Positions 44,878 to 53,840 are shown, counted from the stretch's first letter. The stretch is DNA of 64,000 nucleotides from Phycisphaerae bacterium (GCA_009783465.1 WRDM01000003.1:35919-99918), one strand, 5' to 3'. Numbers and translations: made by a program. Notes: generated by a model from the letters alone, not told the origin.

Positions 44878-45094
44878 GCCACTAGCCACTAGCCACCAGG
44901 GTTTGCGAAGCGTATTGGTGAAATCGCTCATCACGTTCGAGAGAGTGGTTTTGATGCTTCGCAGACTCGATGATCGGTGAACATGGACGTTCTGTCGACC
45001 ACTGAGTCAGCGAAGCATCGGGACCGCTCTCTCGAACGTGATGAGCGATTTCACCAATACGCTTCGCAAACCCTAGTGGCTAGTGGCTAGTGGC
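44878..45094. repeat. Family H palindrome downstream of flgL
   Basis: Arms AGCCACTAGCCACTAGCCAC and GTGGCTAGTGGCTAGTGGC, with inner arms AAACCCT...AGGGTTT-type and GTGAAATCGCTCATCACGTT with its complement. It begins 9 nt past the flgL stop codon and fills the 300-bp gap; the GT-methyltransferase promoter is just beyond its other end. Structure like the copy at 28797-29018. Confidence 0.92.
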
Positions 45095-45103
45095 TGCTTC
45101 CGC

Positions 45104-46516
45104 TCAGATGTAATCCAGCAGCGACAACGATAACAGTTTCGCCGAGCTGGCGAGGGTGAGTTGGTAGAACGTCTGGGCGCGGGCCAGTTCGGCGGCCAGG
45201 GTGATGGCATCGACATCCTGAAGTCGGTCGGCCTGGGATTTGGCGTTGTCGCCGGTCATGACCAAGCCGGCGGCGAGGCGGTCCAGGGCCTGCATCCGCC
45301 CGCCGAGCGTCGTCAAACTCTGCGTGATGCCCGTGAACACCTCGATGAGCGAGCCCTGTGTCAGGTTCAGCAGATCCGACTGCTGCGTGGCCGAGAGCGT
45401 GTCGTTCCGCAGCAAATCGCGGACCTGGATGAGCGTGCCGAACAGGTCGAAACTGCCCTCGACGCGGACTGGCTCGACGCCGGCACGCTGGACCGACGCG
45501 CCGTCGATGTACAGGATCTGCCCCGTGCGGCTGTCGGTGACGGCGAGGTTGCCGTCGTCCGTGATCGCGGTGCGCGTCAGTCCGCCGTCGAGCGACGCCC
45601 AGCCGGTCGCGCTGACGGCGAACGCGCCATCCGCGCCCGACCAGCCGGTGACGTCCACGTGCACCGCGTCGCCGGCAGCGTTGGTCAATTTCAGATTCGT
45701 CTCGCTGCCGTCGAACGCGATGGCCGGGCCGTCGTCCAGTTGCATCGTTCTCGCGGCCGCGTCGATCGTGACGCGGTGCGTGCCGAGGATCGTGTCGCCG
45801 CCCGCCGAGCCGGTGCCCGCAGCCAGGCCGCTGGCGGCATCGAAACTCGTCGCGCGGTGCGTGATCGTCAGCCAGGCGTCGCCGCGAACGGTCGACGTGC
45901 CCACGCCCGCCTGCACGCCGGTGATTCCGTAAAACGTCGGCACGCCGCCGTTTTTCCCGCTGAATACATTGTCGCCCACCAGCGTGCCGGCAAACCGCAC
46001 GCCCGGCGCGACCGGCACGTCCGTGTTTCGCTGGCTGCCGACGTACTCCACGCGAACAATTTTGCCGTTCTCGCGAATCACCTTGTACGGCGGATTCGTC
46101 GTGTCCGAACCGCCGAAATAATACCGGCCTAAATCATTGCCGTTGGCGAACATCACCGCCTGCTCCAGCAGGGCGTCGACCTCGTCGGCGACAGGCACGC
46201 GGTTGACCGGCGCGAACGTGCCCGCCGACGCCTGCGACACCAGCACGCGCACTCGCGTCAGCAGGTCGTCGATCTCCGTCAGATTCGCGTGCATGTTGTC
46301 CATCCGCCGATTGATCTCGGCCACGTTGTCGAGATACGACCCGATCGACATCTGCGTGTCCCGCAGCCCGAGCACGCGGTAGGCGGCACTGGGGGCGTCG
46401 GAGGCGCGAAGGATCCGCACACCGCTGGCACCCTGCTCAAACAGCCGGGTCAACGTCGCCGACCACGTCTTCAACGAAAACTGCGTCTGATTGTAAATCG
46501 CGCCCCAACCGCTCAT
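45104..46516 (-). CDS. flgL: Flagellar hook-associated protein FlgL (HAP3)
   Basis: 470 residues from ATG 46516 (AAGGAG 7 nt upstream). FlgL links the FlgK junction to the filament. The N-terminal flagellin-like D0/D1 helix has YNQTQFSLKTWSATLTRLF and VRILRASDAPSAAYRV; the C-terminal helix has VDAITLAAELARAQTFYQLT, then LLSLSLLDYI. The central region is enlarged with beta-rich inserts. It is encoded downstream of flgK with a family F palindrome between them. Confidence 0.93.
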   Translation of the reverse strand: MSGWGAIYNQTQFSLKTWSATLTRLFEQGASGVRILRASDAPSAAYRVLGLRDTQMSIGSYLDNVAEINRRMDNMHANLTEIDDLLTRVRVLVSQASAGTFAPVNRVPVADEVDALLEQAVMFANGNDLGRYYFGGSDTTNPPYKVIRENGKIVRVEYVGSQRNTDVPVAPGVRFAGTLVGDNVFSGKNGGVPTFYGITGVQAGVGTSTVRGDAWLTITHRATSFDAASGLAAGTGSAGGDTILGTHRVTIDAAARTMQLDDGPAIAFDGSETNLKLTNAAGDAVHVDVTGWSGADGAFAVSATGWASLDGGLTRTAITDDGNLAVTDSRTGQILYIDGASVQRAGVEPVRVEGSFDLFGTLIQVRDLLRNDTLSATQQSDLLNLTQGSLIEVFTGITQSLTTLGGRMQALDRLAAGLVMTGDNAKSQADRLQDVDAITLAAELARAQTFYQLTLASSAKLLSLSLLDYI

Positions 46517-46569
46517 GGGGTGTCTCCTTGCAGGACAACCGTTCCCAACATTCCCTCCCCTGGCAATGA

Positions 46570-46730
46570 AAGCCACAAACCACTAGCCACTAGCCACCAG
46601 GTATGGCCACGCCTGTTATCGGTTACACGGTCCTGATTTGGCCGCTTTGCTATCATCTATTCCCGCTTTCACTGCCTTTTTGCATCGTCGTGCCTTACCT
46701 TGTGGCTAGTAGCTTGTGGCTTGTGGCTGC
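46570..46730. repeat. Family F palindrome between flgK and flgL
   Basis: Begins 7 nt after the flgK stop codon. Tips AAACCACTAGCCACTAGCC and GGCTAGTAGCTTGTGGC, inner CAGGTATGG and CCTTACCT(T)GTGG, and an internal CCGCTTTCACTGCCTTTTT block shared with all F copies. Confidence 0.9.
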
Positions 46731-46737
46731 TGTTTCT

Positions 46738-48702
46738 TTATCGGATAACTTCCAGCAGCGACTGCATAGCGCGGTCCTGCGTGGCGATGAATCGGCTCAT
46801 GGCCTGGAACATTCGCTCGAACATCATCAGCTTGGCGGACTCCTCGTTCATGTCCACGCCGCTGACGGCATCTCGCTGCATGATCAGTTGCATGCGGACA
46901 TTTTCCAGCGCCGCCGCCCGCGTCTCGCGAACCGCCACCGACTGACCGACTGACACCGTCAACCGGCGGAAATATTCCTGCGGCGTCAGGCCGTCCAGGC
47001 CCGCCAGTTCCTGCCGGGCAAGATCCGCCATCCGCAGCAGGTTTTCGTTGTCGAGCCCCTCGCCACCTCGCGACACCGCGAACCGACGCGGATCGCCGAT
47101 GATCTCCGCACGCACGTCGATCGTCGCGGCGGAGTCGCCCTGGAAAAACGTGTTCAAGCCCGCCGCCGCCAGAAAACCCGACGTGTCGCTGTCGGCCACC
47201 GCGCGGACGTCGAACGTCTCGCCCGCGTGCAACGTGCCGACGGAAAACGACATGAAAATGCCGTCGTGCACCTCCACCGCGTCGCCGGCAACGTAGCCCT
47301 GGCCAACCGACATCCGCTTGACCAGCGCGCCCGAACCGTCGTACACCTCGACGGCCAGATTCTCCGACACGCCCACTTCGCCGCCGCCGACCACCACGGC
47401 ACGGTACGTCTGATTCGCCCCGCCGGTGTACAGCCCCGACACCGACGCCTCGCTCGTGCCCGTCAGCGTGCTTGCGGTCGGCTCGGCCGACAACGCCGGC
47501 AGGAAGTCGAACGCGTAGCCCGTCTCGGCCGACAAAACCAATACGTTGTTCGTCACGCTCGCCGTCAGGCCGCCCAACGCGTTGAACTTCGCCGCCATCG
47601 ACCCCACCGTGTCCGCCGACGCGTCCACCGCGACCTCGTGCCACGTCACCGCGCCGTCAGGCCCAATCACGCGCACGCTGATCACGCCGTCCGTCACCGG
47701 CAGATTCCACTGCCCGAGTGTCTTATCGGCGGACACTGGCTGGCCCGTCAGCGACGTGAACGAACCGTCCGTCCCCACGCCCTGCACGTGCAGCCGGTTC
47801 ATCTGTGTCACCAGCTCACGGGCCAACGCGTCCAGGCCGTTCTGGACCTCCGGCAGCAGGTCATTCGCCAGCGACAGCAGCCCGCCGACGCTCCCGCCGT
47901 ATACGTCCGTCTGATAATACGACGCCCCCTTGACCGACACGCCAAGCCGGTTCGACTCGTCCGTGCCGACCTCCAACTCCGTGTACGTGATGCCCATCAC
48001 CAGCGGCGTGCCCCACGCGGCCACGTCCACCATGCCCGTCGACTGGGCGCGGTTGTTCACCTGAATATCAATGTACTGCCCCAGCTCGTTGATCGCCTGG
48101 TCGCGGCGGTCGCGAAGCAGGTTGGAATTGCCGCCGCTGGTCGTGACGCGGTTGATCTGGTCATTCAGTGCGGCAATTTCGCGAATCAACACGTTGGCCT
48201 GCGCGATGTCCGCCTTGGCCTGCACCTCGATGTGCGACCGCATGTCCGTCACGTAGGTCGACACCGAACGAATCTGGGCCGCCAGCGACTGCGCCGCGCC
48301 CACCACCTGCTGCCGCAACGGGCCTGAATAGCTGTCGACGGCCAGTGCGTTCAACGCGTCAAAATACGCGCCCAGGGCATTGGCCAATCCCGCCTCGCCG
48401 ACATTGCCCAGCGCGGCCTGCACGCTCCGAAGCCCCGACAGCTCCATCTGCACCTGCCCGATCTGCGGCTGCTGACGCGTCAACTCCTGCTCCAGCAGCA
48501 TGTCGATTTTCCGCAGCGCCCCGTTATTGAGGTCGATCGGCGTGGCCGTGATGCGGAAGTACGGATCGAACTCCAGCGGCGAAATGGCCAGTTCCTGCCG
48601 ATGGTAGCCTTCCGTGGCGGCGTTGTTAAGGTTCGTGCCGATCAGTTCGATGGCCCGCTGGGCGACTTGCAGGCCTCGCAGGCCGATGGAATAGTTGAAC
48701 AT
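46738..48702 (-). CDS. flgK: Flagellar hook-associated protein FlgK (HAP1)
   Basis: 654 residues. N-terminal FNYSIGLRGLQVAQRAIELI, then GTNLNNAATEGYHRQEL is the rod/hook-type D0 signature; the C-terminal helix NEESAKLMMFERMFQAMSRF matches the FlgK/FlgE family end. The middle part contains beta-rich modules. It forms the hook-filament junction. The gene starts 2 nt after the flgN stop, with GGAG overlapping the end of flgN, so the two are coupled. Confidence 0.95.
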   Translation of the reverse strand: MFNYSIGLRGLQVAQRAIELIGTNLNNAATEGYHRQELAISPLEFDPYFRITATPIDLNNGALRKIDMLLEQELTRQQPQIGQVQMELSGLRSVQAALGNVGEAGLANALGAYFDALNALAVDSYSGPLRQQVVGAAQSLAAQIRSVSTYVTDMRSHIEVQAKADIAQANVLIREIAALNDQINRVTTSGGNSNLLRDRRDQAINELGQYIDIQVNNRAQSTGMVDVAAWGTPLVMGITYTELEVGTDESNRLGVSVKGASYYQTDVYGGSVGGLLSLANDLLPEVQNGLDALARELVTQMNRLHVQGVGTDGSFTSLTGQPVSADKTLGQWNLPVTDGVISVRVIGPDGAVTWHEVAVDASADTVGSMAAKFNALGGLTASVTNNVLVLSAETGYAFDFLPALSAEPTASTLTGTSEASVSGLYTGGANQTYRAVVVGGGEVGVSENLAVEVYDGSGALVKRMSVGQGYVAGDAVEVHDGIFMSFSVGTLHAGETFDVRAVADSDTSGFLAAAGLNTFFQGDSAATIDVRAEIIGDPRRFAVSRGGEGLDNENLLRMADLARQELAGLDGLTPQEYFRRLTVSVGQSVAVRETRAAALENVRMQLIMQRDAVSGVDMNEESAKLMMFERMFQAMSRFIATQDRAMQSLLEVIR

Positions 48703-48704
48703 AA

Positions 48705-49220
48705 TTATCGCTCCGCGTTGACGAGGCCTTGGCAGGAATCGTAGTGTTTGTCGCCTCCGGGGCCGTACGTCGCGACGCCGACGGCGCCCATCAGCGAGTC
48801 GAGCATCGCGCGGTTGACGCGGGCGGCCTCGTTGAGCAGCACGGCGGCATGAAGGTGCTCGCTCCGCAACTGTCCTGCCAGCGCGAGGACCTGTTCGCGC
48901 CGGAATTGAAGCGGGGCCGCGTCACGAGGCGACAACTCCGCCTGAAGCCGGCTGAGTCGAAACTCCGCCACCGGCACGCCGATCGCCTTGGCCAGCGTGG
49001 TCCGCATCGCGGCCAGCTTCGCGTCGGCCAACTCCTGCTCCCGCGCCGCGCGCTCCATCTGATCCAGCAGCGGCTCCATCGACTCCTGCCGACGCTCCAA
49101 CACATACGCCGACAACTGACGCATGTGCGACAACCGCTCACCCATCGCCGCCGTCGTCTGATCCAGCAAGGCAAACAACTCCGGCAACAACGACTCGACC
49201 ATCGGATTGGCCACGATCAT
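48705..49220 (-). CDS. flgN: Flagellar export chaperone FlgN
   Basis: 171 residues, mostly helical: ESLLPELFALLDQTTAAMGE, then LSAYVLERRQESMEPLLDQM. This pattern and the position directly before flgK and flgL match FlgN, the cytoplasmic chaperone for both hook-associated proteins. Its start overlaps the flgJ stop by ATGA (49217-49220). Confidence 0.85.
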   Translation of the reverse strand: MIVANPMVESLLPELFALLDQTTAAMGERLSHMRQLSAYVLERRQESMEPLLDQMERAAREQELADAKLAAMRTTLAKAIGVPVAEFRLSRLQAELSPRDAAPLQFRREQVLALAGQLRSEHLHAAVLLNEAARVNRAMLDSLMGAVGVATYGPGGDKHYDSCQGLVNAER

Positions 49221-49663
49221 TCCAACACCTCCACCTGCGGCAAGGGCGTCTCGCCCTCAAGCCGTAGCACGGGCATCTTGCCCGTGAGTCCCACGGGCGT
49301 CCCGCCCGTGGCTGGCATAGACACGACATCCGTACTGGAACGTTCCTGCATGGGCAAGATGCCCATGCGACTCACGGGCGAGACGCCCGTGCTACCTTCC
49401 AACTGGCGGTACAAATCCTTCCACAACCCCATACCGCCCTTGTCGGCTACGTCCTGCGACAGATAACTCCAGAAAATCGACTGCACCTGTTTGGACGTTC
49501 CATCCTCCAGCAGTCCGCTCTCGGGCACCGTCGCCTGCATCGCCTCCATGAGCTTGTTGAGCAACACCGATTCAAAATCCTTCGCCGCCCGAACCGCTTT
49601 GGGATCCATGGCCCCGGCCGCCGGCAACGCGCGGTGGATAGTCAACGCTTGAATGTCGTTCAT
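49217..49663 (-). CDS. flgJ: Rod-binding protein FlgJ-like, repeat-extended C terminus
   Basis: 148 residues from ATG 49663 (AAGGAA 6 nt upstream). AKDFESVLLNKLMEAMQATV, then IFWSYLSQDVADKGGMGLWK is the FlgJ N-terminal (rod-binding) domain; the peptidoglycan hydrolase domain of proteobacterial FlgJ is absent, as in many phyla. The last roughly 50 residues (TGVSPVSRMGILPMQERSS, then GGTPVGLTGKMPVLRLEGE) are encoded by a family E-like palindrome at 49244-49396, so the ancestral protein probably ended soon after DLYRQLEGS. Confidence 0.85.
   Translation of the reverse strand: MNDIQALTIHRALPAAGAMDPKAVRAAKDFESVLLNKLMEAMQATVPESGLLEDGTSKQVQSIFWSYLSQDVADKGGMGLWKDLYRQLEGSTGVSPVSRMGILPMQERSSTDVVSMPATGGTPVGLTGKMPVLRLEGETPLPQVEVLE
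49244..49396. mobile_element. Family E-like element inside the 3' end of flgJ
   Basis: Several nested palindromes: ACGGGCATCTTGCCCGTG, CACGGGCGTCCCGCCCGTG, ATGGGCAAGATGCCCAT and CACGGGCGAGACGCCCGTG. The flgJ frame stays open across all of them. Confidence 0.75.
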
Positions 49664-49679
49664 GGTCGTTCCTTGAAAA

Positions 49680-49825
49680 AAGCCACTAGCCACAAGCCAC
49701 TAGCCACCAGGTATGGCACGGTTTGTCACACATGATCCGATCCTGATTTGGGCCATTCCCTGTCATTCATTTCCGCTTTCATTGTCTTTTAACAACCGTC
49801 GTTCCGTACCTAGTGGCTAGTGGCT
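49680..49825. repeat. Family F palindrome between flgI and flgJ
   Basis: Starts 7 nt after the flgI stop codon and ends 17 nt before the flgJ start. Tips AGCCACTAGCCACAAGCCAC and CCTAGTGGCTAGTGGCT. Confidence 0.9.
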
Positions 49826-49832
49826 TTGTTTG

Positions 49833-51038
49833 TCACATCGTCTTCAACTGCGCCTGCAACGCCCCTTGCGCCTTGAGTGTGCGGAAGATGCTCACCAGGT
49901 CGCGTGGCGTGACGCCCATGGCGTTGAGGGCGCGGGCCAGGTCGGCCACGCTGACGGTTTTGTTGACCACGTGCAGGACTTCGGGCGGGGCGCTTTCGAC
50001 GACCTCAATATTCGTGTCGGTGGTGACCTCGGTCTGCCCGCCCGAGAACGGCAGCGGCTGCGAGACGTCCTTGATCTCCTTCGTGATAATCGACAGGTTG
50101 CCCTGCGAAATCGCCACCGTTGAGATCATCACGTTCTCGCCCACGACGATCGTGCCGGTTTTTTCGTCGATGACGACGACGGCCTGATTATCCACCTCCA
50201 CCGTGAGCTGCCCGATGGTGGCGATGAATTCGCTCACGCCCGCCCGCGTGAGATTCGACGGCAACTGCACGCTCACCGAGCCGGCATCGTCGGCGGTGGC
50301 GGCGCCTTTGTACGCCTCGTTGACGGCCTCGGCGATCCGTTTGGCCGTGGTGAAATCCGCGTTGCGAAGCAGCAGCGTGATCGTGCGGGTTTTCTCGTCG
50401 ACGAACGTGGCAGTTTCTTCCTTTTCCACCGTCGCGCCGTTGGGGATCGCGCCGACCGTCGTGTGATTCTTCGACACGCGGGCGTTCTCGCCGCCCGCCG
50501 AAAAACCGCCCACGCTGATCGCGCCCTCGGCCACCGCGTACACGTGCCCGTCGGCGCCGCTGAGTTCCGTCACCAGCAGCGTGCCGCCCTGCAAACTCGT
50601 GGATTTATCCATCGTCGACACGGTCACATCGATGGCCGCCCCCTCACGCGTGAAAGGCCCCAACTCCGCCCGAATCATGACGGCGGCGATGTTCTTCCCG
50701 CCGAGGTCCTTCGGCTCGACCACGAGATTCTGCTTGCGGAGAATGTTCGCGAGCATTCGCTTGGCCAGGGCCGAGTCGTCGCCCGTCCCCGCCAGCCCAA
50801 CCACCACGCCATACCCCTGCAACGGGTTGCCGCGAACGCCCTTGATGTCCACAATGTCCTTGATCCGCTCGGCGCCAACCGCGGGAGCCCACAGGCACAC
50901 AAATAATGCTACGGCGGCAACGAAGACTGTAGACTGTAGGCTGTAGGCTGTAGGCGCGACACGCCTAGCCGTACCTACAGCCCACAGCCCACAGCCCACA
51001 GCCGGTTTCATGCCTCGATTTTGCAAAAAAATCCACAT
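49833..51038 (-). CDS. flgI: Flagellar P-ring protein FlgI with repeat-derived signal peptide part
   Basis: 401 residues. The mature part starts near AVGAERIKDIVDIKGVRGNP and contains GYGVVVGLAGTGDD and VSVADLARALNAMGVTPRDL, all typical of FlgI, the periplasmic P-ring subunit. The start ATG 51038 has GGGAG 7 nt upstream. The leader is about 55 residues, twice the usual length, because a family B palindrome (50925-51003) encodes PAVGCGLWAVGTARRVAPTA, then YSLQST within it. The hydrophobic core VFVAAVALFVCLW follows the insertion. Confidence 0.93.
   Translation of the reverse strand: MWIFLQNRGMKPAVGCGLWAVGTARRVAPTAYSLQSTVFVAAVALFVCLWAPAVGAERIKDIVDIKGVRGNPLQGYGVVVGLAGTGDDSALAKRMLANILRKQNLVVEPKDLGGKNIAAVMIRAELGPFTREGAAIDVTVSTMDKSTSLQGGTLLVTELSGADGHVYAVAEGAISVGGFSAGGENARVSKNHTTVGAIPNGATVEKEETATFVDEKTRTITLLLRNADFTTAKRIAEAVNEAYKGAATADDAGSVSVQLPSNLTRAGVSEFIATIGQLTVEVDNQAVVVIDEKTGTIVVGENVMISTVAISQGNLSIITKEIKDVSQPLPFSGGQTEVTTDTNIEVVESAPPEVLHVVNKTVSVADLARALNAMGVTPRDLVSIFRTLKAQGALQAQLKTM
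50925..51003. mobile_element. Family B element inserted in the flgI signal-peptide region
   Basis: CTGTAGGCTGTAGGCTGTAG left and CCTACAGCCCACAGCCCACA right, with a core GGCGCGACACGCC. No stop codon in the flgI frame. Copies of the same family are intergenic at 5520-5622 and 21087-21183. Confidence 0.85.
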
Positions 51039-51061
51039 CTCACTGCTCCCAGTGCGTGCCG

Positions 51062-51703
51062 TCAGAACGGCGTGATGACATTCACCACCCGCGTCAGCCA
51101 GCCGGGCTTGGTGTAGGCGGTGTCGGTGCCGGAGGTTTTGTGCACGATGTTGAAATTGGCGACGCGGTCGGAATCGACGGTGTTTTCGAACGAGATATCG
51201 CTGGGCCGAATGATGCCGCTGACCTCGATCACCTGCCGGTCGCCCGCCACCTCGCGAACCCGCCTGCCGATAATCACCATGTTGCCGTTGGGCAGCACGT
51301 CCTCGACGGTGACGGTGATCATGTCCTTCAAACTGCGGTTGCTACCGTAGTCGGCCTTGCCTTCCATCTTCGCGCTGAACTGCGAATTGAACGACGCCTG
51401 CGGCAGATCCAGCACGTTCTTGCCCAGGCCGGCGGTCATGGTGCCCAGATCGACCGTCCCGCCGGCCACGTTGACCGAACGGGCGGTTTTCTTCTCGTCA
51501 TTTCGGTTGATTTTGTTGGCGATGACGCTCTTTTCGTTAATGACGATCGTGATGACGTCGCCGACGTCGCGGGCCACGTCGTCGCTGGGCTGCATGCGCG
51601 TCACGCGAGAGCCCTTCTGCCAGATCGACCCAGCCAGCGCCCACTGGGCGGCCAGTCCGGTCGTGAGCGTCAGCACGGCTAGACACAACAGGGAATGTTT
51701 CAT
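51062..51703 (-). CDS. flgH: Flagellar L-ring protein FlgH (no lipobox)
   Basis: 213 residues. DVARDVGDVITIVINEKSVI and NRSLKDMITVTVEDVLPNGN, followed by MVIIGRRVREVAG, then IRPSDIS are FlgH signatures. It builds the outer-membrane ring. The signal peptide (LLCLAVLTLTTGLAAQWALA) lacks a Cys at the cleavage site, so unlike E. coli FlgH it is not an evident lipoprotein. The ribosome binding site GGAGGT lies within the end of flgA; the genes overlap by ATGA (51700-51703). Confidence 0.93.
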   Translation of the reverse strand: MKHSLLCLAVLTLTTGLAAQWALAGSIWQKGSRVTRMQPSDDVARDVGDVITIVINEKSVIANKINRNDEKKTARSVNVAGGTVDLGTMTAGLGKNVLDLPQASFNSQFSAKMEGKADYGSNRSLKDMITVTVEDVLPNGNMVIIGRRVREVAGDRQVIEVSGIIRPSDISFENTVDSDRVANFNIVHKTSGTDTAYTKPGWLTRVVNVITPF

Positions 51704-52881
51704 CGTTGACCTCCTTCATCCGTCGCCGAAGCGACGGCAATCGGCGCGGTGTCGTCGTCTTGTAGCGCGGGCGTCTCTTCACGTGACGCGGGCGTCCCGT
51801 CTTCGCTCCGCTTCGTCGTGGCAGGCCCGCCCGCGTTGTGCGTTCCGTTGGGCTGGTCTGTGGAGGGACGCGAGGGCGAGACGCCCTCGCCACGTTGCAT
51901 CACCGGCTCGACGCTGCCGTCGGCGCGAACCGTCGCCATCAGCACCCGCTTGGAATCAATATTGCGAACCCGGATGCACTGCCCGACCTGCCCGTCCTCC
52001 AGCGCCTGCCCCATCGCCGTCACCGTGAACGCAGGCCCGGTGATCCGCATCACGACCGCCTGATCCTTCGCGACGGCCAACGCGGGCTTGACCGCCTTGA
52101 GCTTCCCGCCCGACACCACCGACCCAACGGCCATGGCACTGGCCGCCACGCGGCCATACGGCAGCGCCTCCGCCGCGGGCCGATCCGCCAACACCGTGCG
52201 GACCTCGACGTTTTCCGGCGTGATCGTGTCGCCCGCGGCAATTTCGCGAGTGGCCACCGCCTGACGAACGTTGTATTGAAGCCGATACAAAATCTCCGCC
52301 CGCGCGACGGCCTTGCCCTCGTCAATCAGCGTCACCTCGACCTTCGCCTGACCAACCGGCACGCCGCGCACCAGCCGGGCCGACAGCGTGCCCTGGCCCG
52401 CCGAGCACTTACCCGCCAGCGCCGGAGGCGGCTTGACCACCGTCCACTTCGCCGCGCCACCCGGCGGATTCTCCTTCAAAAACGCGTCCGCCGCCGCCAA
52501 CAACTCCGCCGGCGACGCCAGCCGCTCCTCCCGCGTGATCGTCAACTTCTCCGCGCCGCTGAATTCCACCCGCGAGGCCGCTATTCCCTCAGCCGCCAAC
52601 CGCGCCGCAATCGCCTGCCGATCCAGCACCAACGCCTCCCGCGACAGCGCCCCACGCCCCATCGCCACCGCCGACGCCTTCTCCGACAACGCCGAATCCT
52701 CGCAGTGAATCACGCACAACTGCCCCAACGTCAACGTCTCGCCATCAACCTGCACCAAACGAGGCACGTAAATTTTCACCATCGGCAAGGACTGGGCGAG
52801 CACGGGAACTGCCGTCATGCACAACAGCCACAAGCCACAAGCCACAAGCCACAAGGTATGGCCAGTCTTGCCGTAAATCAT
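51700..52881 (-). CDS. flgA: Flagella basal body P-ring assembly protein FlgA, repeat-built ends
   Basis: About 393 residues. The SAF-type chaperone domain is in the second half: QAVATREIAAGDTITPENVE, later VVMRITGPAFTVTAMGQALE, then GQCIRVRNIDSKRVL. It chaperones FlgI in the periplasm. The signal peptide core (HTLWLVACGLWLLC) and the upstream residues are encoded by a family F element (52826-52984). The start is uncertain; ATG 52881 has AGGA nearby, but ATGs at 52908 and 52926 exist in the same element. The C-terminal tail after PVMQRGEGVSPS to GTPASREE is from a family E element (51778-51896). Confidence 0.88.
   Translation of the reverse strand: MIYGKTGHTLWLVACGLWLLCMTAVPVLAQSLPMVKIYVPRLVQVDGETLTLGQLCVIHCEDSALSEKASAVAMGRGALSREALVLDRQAIAARLAAEGIAASRVEFSGAEKLTITREERLASPAELLAAADAFLKENPPGGAAKWTVVKPPPALAGKCSAGQGTLSARLVRGVPVGQAKVEVTLIDEGKAVARAEILYRLQYNVRQAVATREIAAGDTITPENVEVRTVLADRPAAEALPYGRVAASAMAVGSVVSGGKLKAVKPALAVAKDQAVVMRITGPAFTVTAMGQALEDGQVGQCIRVRNIDSKRVLMATVRADGSVEPVMQRGEGVSPSRPSTDQPNGTHNAGGPATTKRSEDGTPASREETPALQDDDTAPIAVASATDEGGQR
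51778..51896. mobile_element. Family E element inserted in frame in the 3' end of flgA
   Basis: TTCACGTGACGCGGGCG at one tip and GAGGGCGAGACGCCCTCGCC near the other. Read in the same frame as in the exosortase and FliK (RGEGVSPS, then DQPNGTHNAGG, then GTPASRE). Confidence 0.8.
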
Positions 52882-52984
52882 CCGATCCTGATCGTCACTG
52901 TATTTCATATTCAGGCCCGCTTTCATTGCCTTTTTCGCCCGGTGTGTTCCTTACCTTGTGGCTAGTGGCTGGTGGCTAGTGGCT
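52826..52984. mobile_element. Family F palindrome supplying the flgA start and signal peptide
   Basis: CAAGCCACAAGCCACAAGG tandem left and CCTTGTGGCTAGTGGCTGG right. It starts 6 nt after the flgG stop codon and extends about 55 bp into the flgA coding region. Confidence 0.85.
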
Positions 52985-52990
52985 GATCTG

Positions 52991-53776
52991 TTACGAAATC
53001 AGCCGATTAGCCGTCTGGAGCATGTCGTCGCCGGCGCGGATGGCGCGAGAATTGATTTCGTAGGCCCGCTGGGCCGTGATGAGATTCACCAGCTCGCTGA
53101 CCATCTGCACGTTGGAACGCTCCAGGAAATTCTGCCGCAGCAAGCCGAAGCCGTCCCTGCCGGCGGTGCCGGTGATCGCCGGGCCGCTGCCGGCGGTTTC
53201 GGAGAGCAGGTTGCCGCCCTCGCTGCTCAGGCCCGACGGGTTGATGAATCGCACCAACTGAAGCTGCCCGATCTGCTGCGGCGTGCTCTCGGTGCCGGTC
53301 AACACGTTGATCGTGCCGTCCTCGCCAATGGAAATCGCCCGCGTGTCGCTCGGGATGGTGATGGGCGGCTCGAGATAATATCCGCTGGCCGTCACGAGCT
53401 GCCCCTCGTCGTTCACGCGGAGCGCGCCGTCGCGCGTGTACCGCGTCACGCCCGCCACCGTGACCTGGAAAAATCCGTCGCCCATGATGGCCACGTCCAG
53501 ATCACGCCCGGTGTTTTCCACCTCGCCCTGCGAAAACACCTTCAGCGTGCTGGCGGGCCTGACGCCGCTGCCAATTTCGAACCCCGTCGGCGCCCGCACG
53601 CCCGAAACGGTCTCCGTGCCCGCCTCCCGCAGCTTGAGGTACATCAAATCCTGAAAGTCCACCTGGCTGCGCTTGAACCCGACCGTATTAATGTTCGCCA
53701 AATTGTTGGCGATCGTGTCCACCACCGTCTGCTGCGCCGTCATGCCCGTGGCAGCTGTGGAAAAAGCTCTTAACAC
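52991..53776 (-). CDS. flgG: Flagellar distal rod protein FlgG
   Basis: 261 residues from GTG 53776 (AGGAG 6 nt upstream). LRAFSTAATGMTAQQTVVDT, then IANNLANINTVGFKRSQVDF is the conserved N-terminal rod signature; NVQMVSELVNLITAQRAYEI, then NSRAIRAGDDMLQTANRL is the conserved C terminus. Its length equals that of E. coli FlgG. It is exported through the flagellar type III apparatus, without a Sec signal. Confidence 0.96.
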   Translation of the reverse strand: MLRAFSTAATGMTAQQTVVDTIANNLANINTVGFKRSQVDFQDLMYLKLREAGTETVSGVRAPTGFEIGSGVRPASTLKVFSQGEVENTGRDLDVAIMGDGFFQVTVAGVTRYTRDGALRVNDEGQLVTASGYYLEPPITIPSDTRAISIGEDGTINVLTGTESTPQQIGQLQLVRFINPSGLSSEGGNLLSETAGSGPAITGTAGRDGFGLLRQNFLERSNVQMVSELVNLITAQRAYEINSRAIRAGDDMLQTANRLIS

Positions 53777-53840
53777 ATTGAACTCCTTTTCGTTGCTCGA
53801 CGGTAAAATCGTGCCGCTGGTTCGAGGGAATGTCTGCCGC

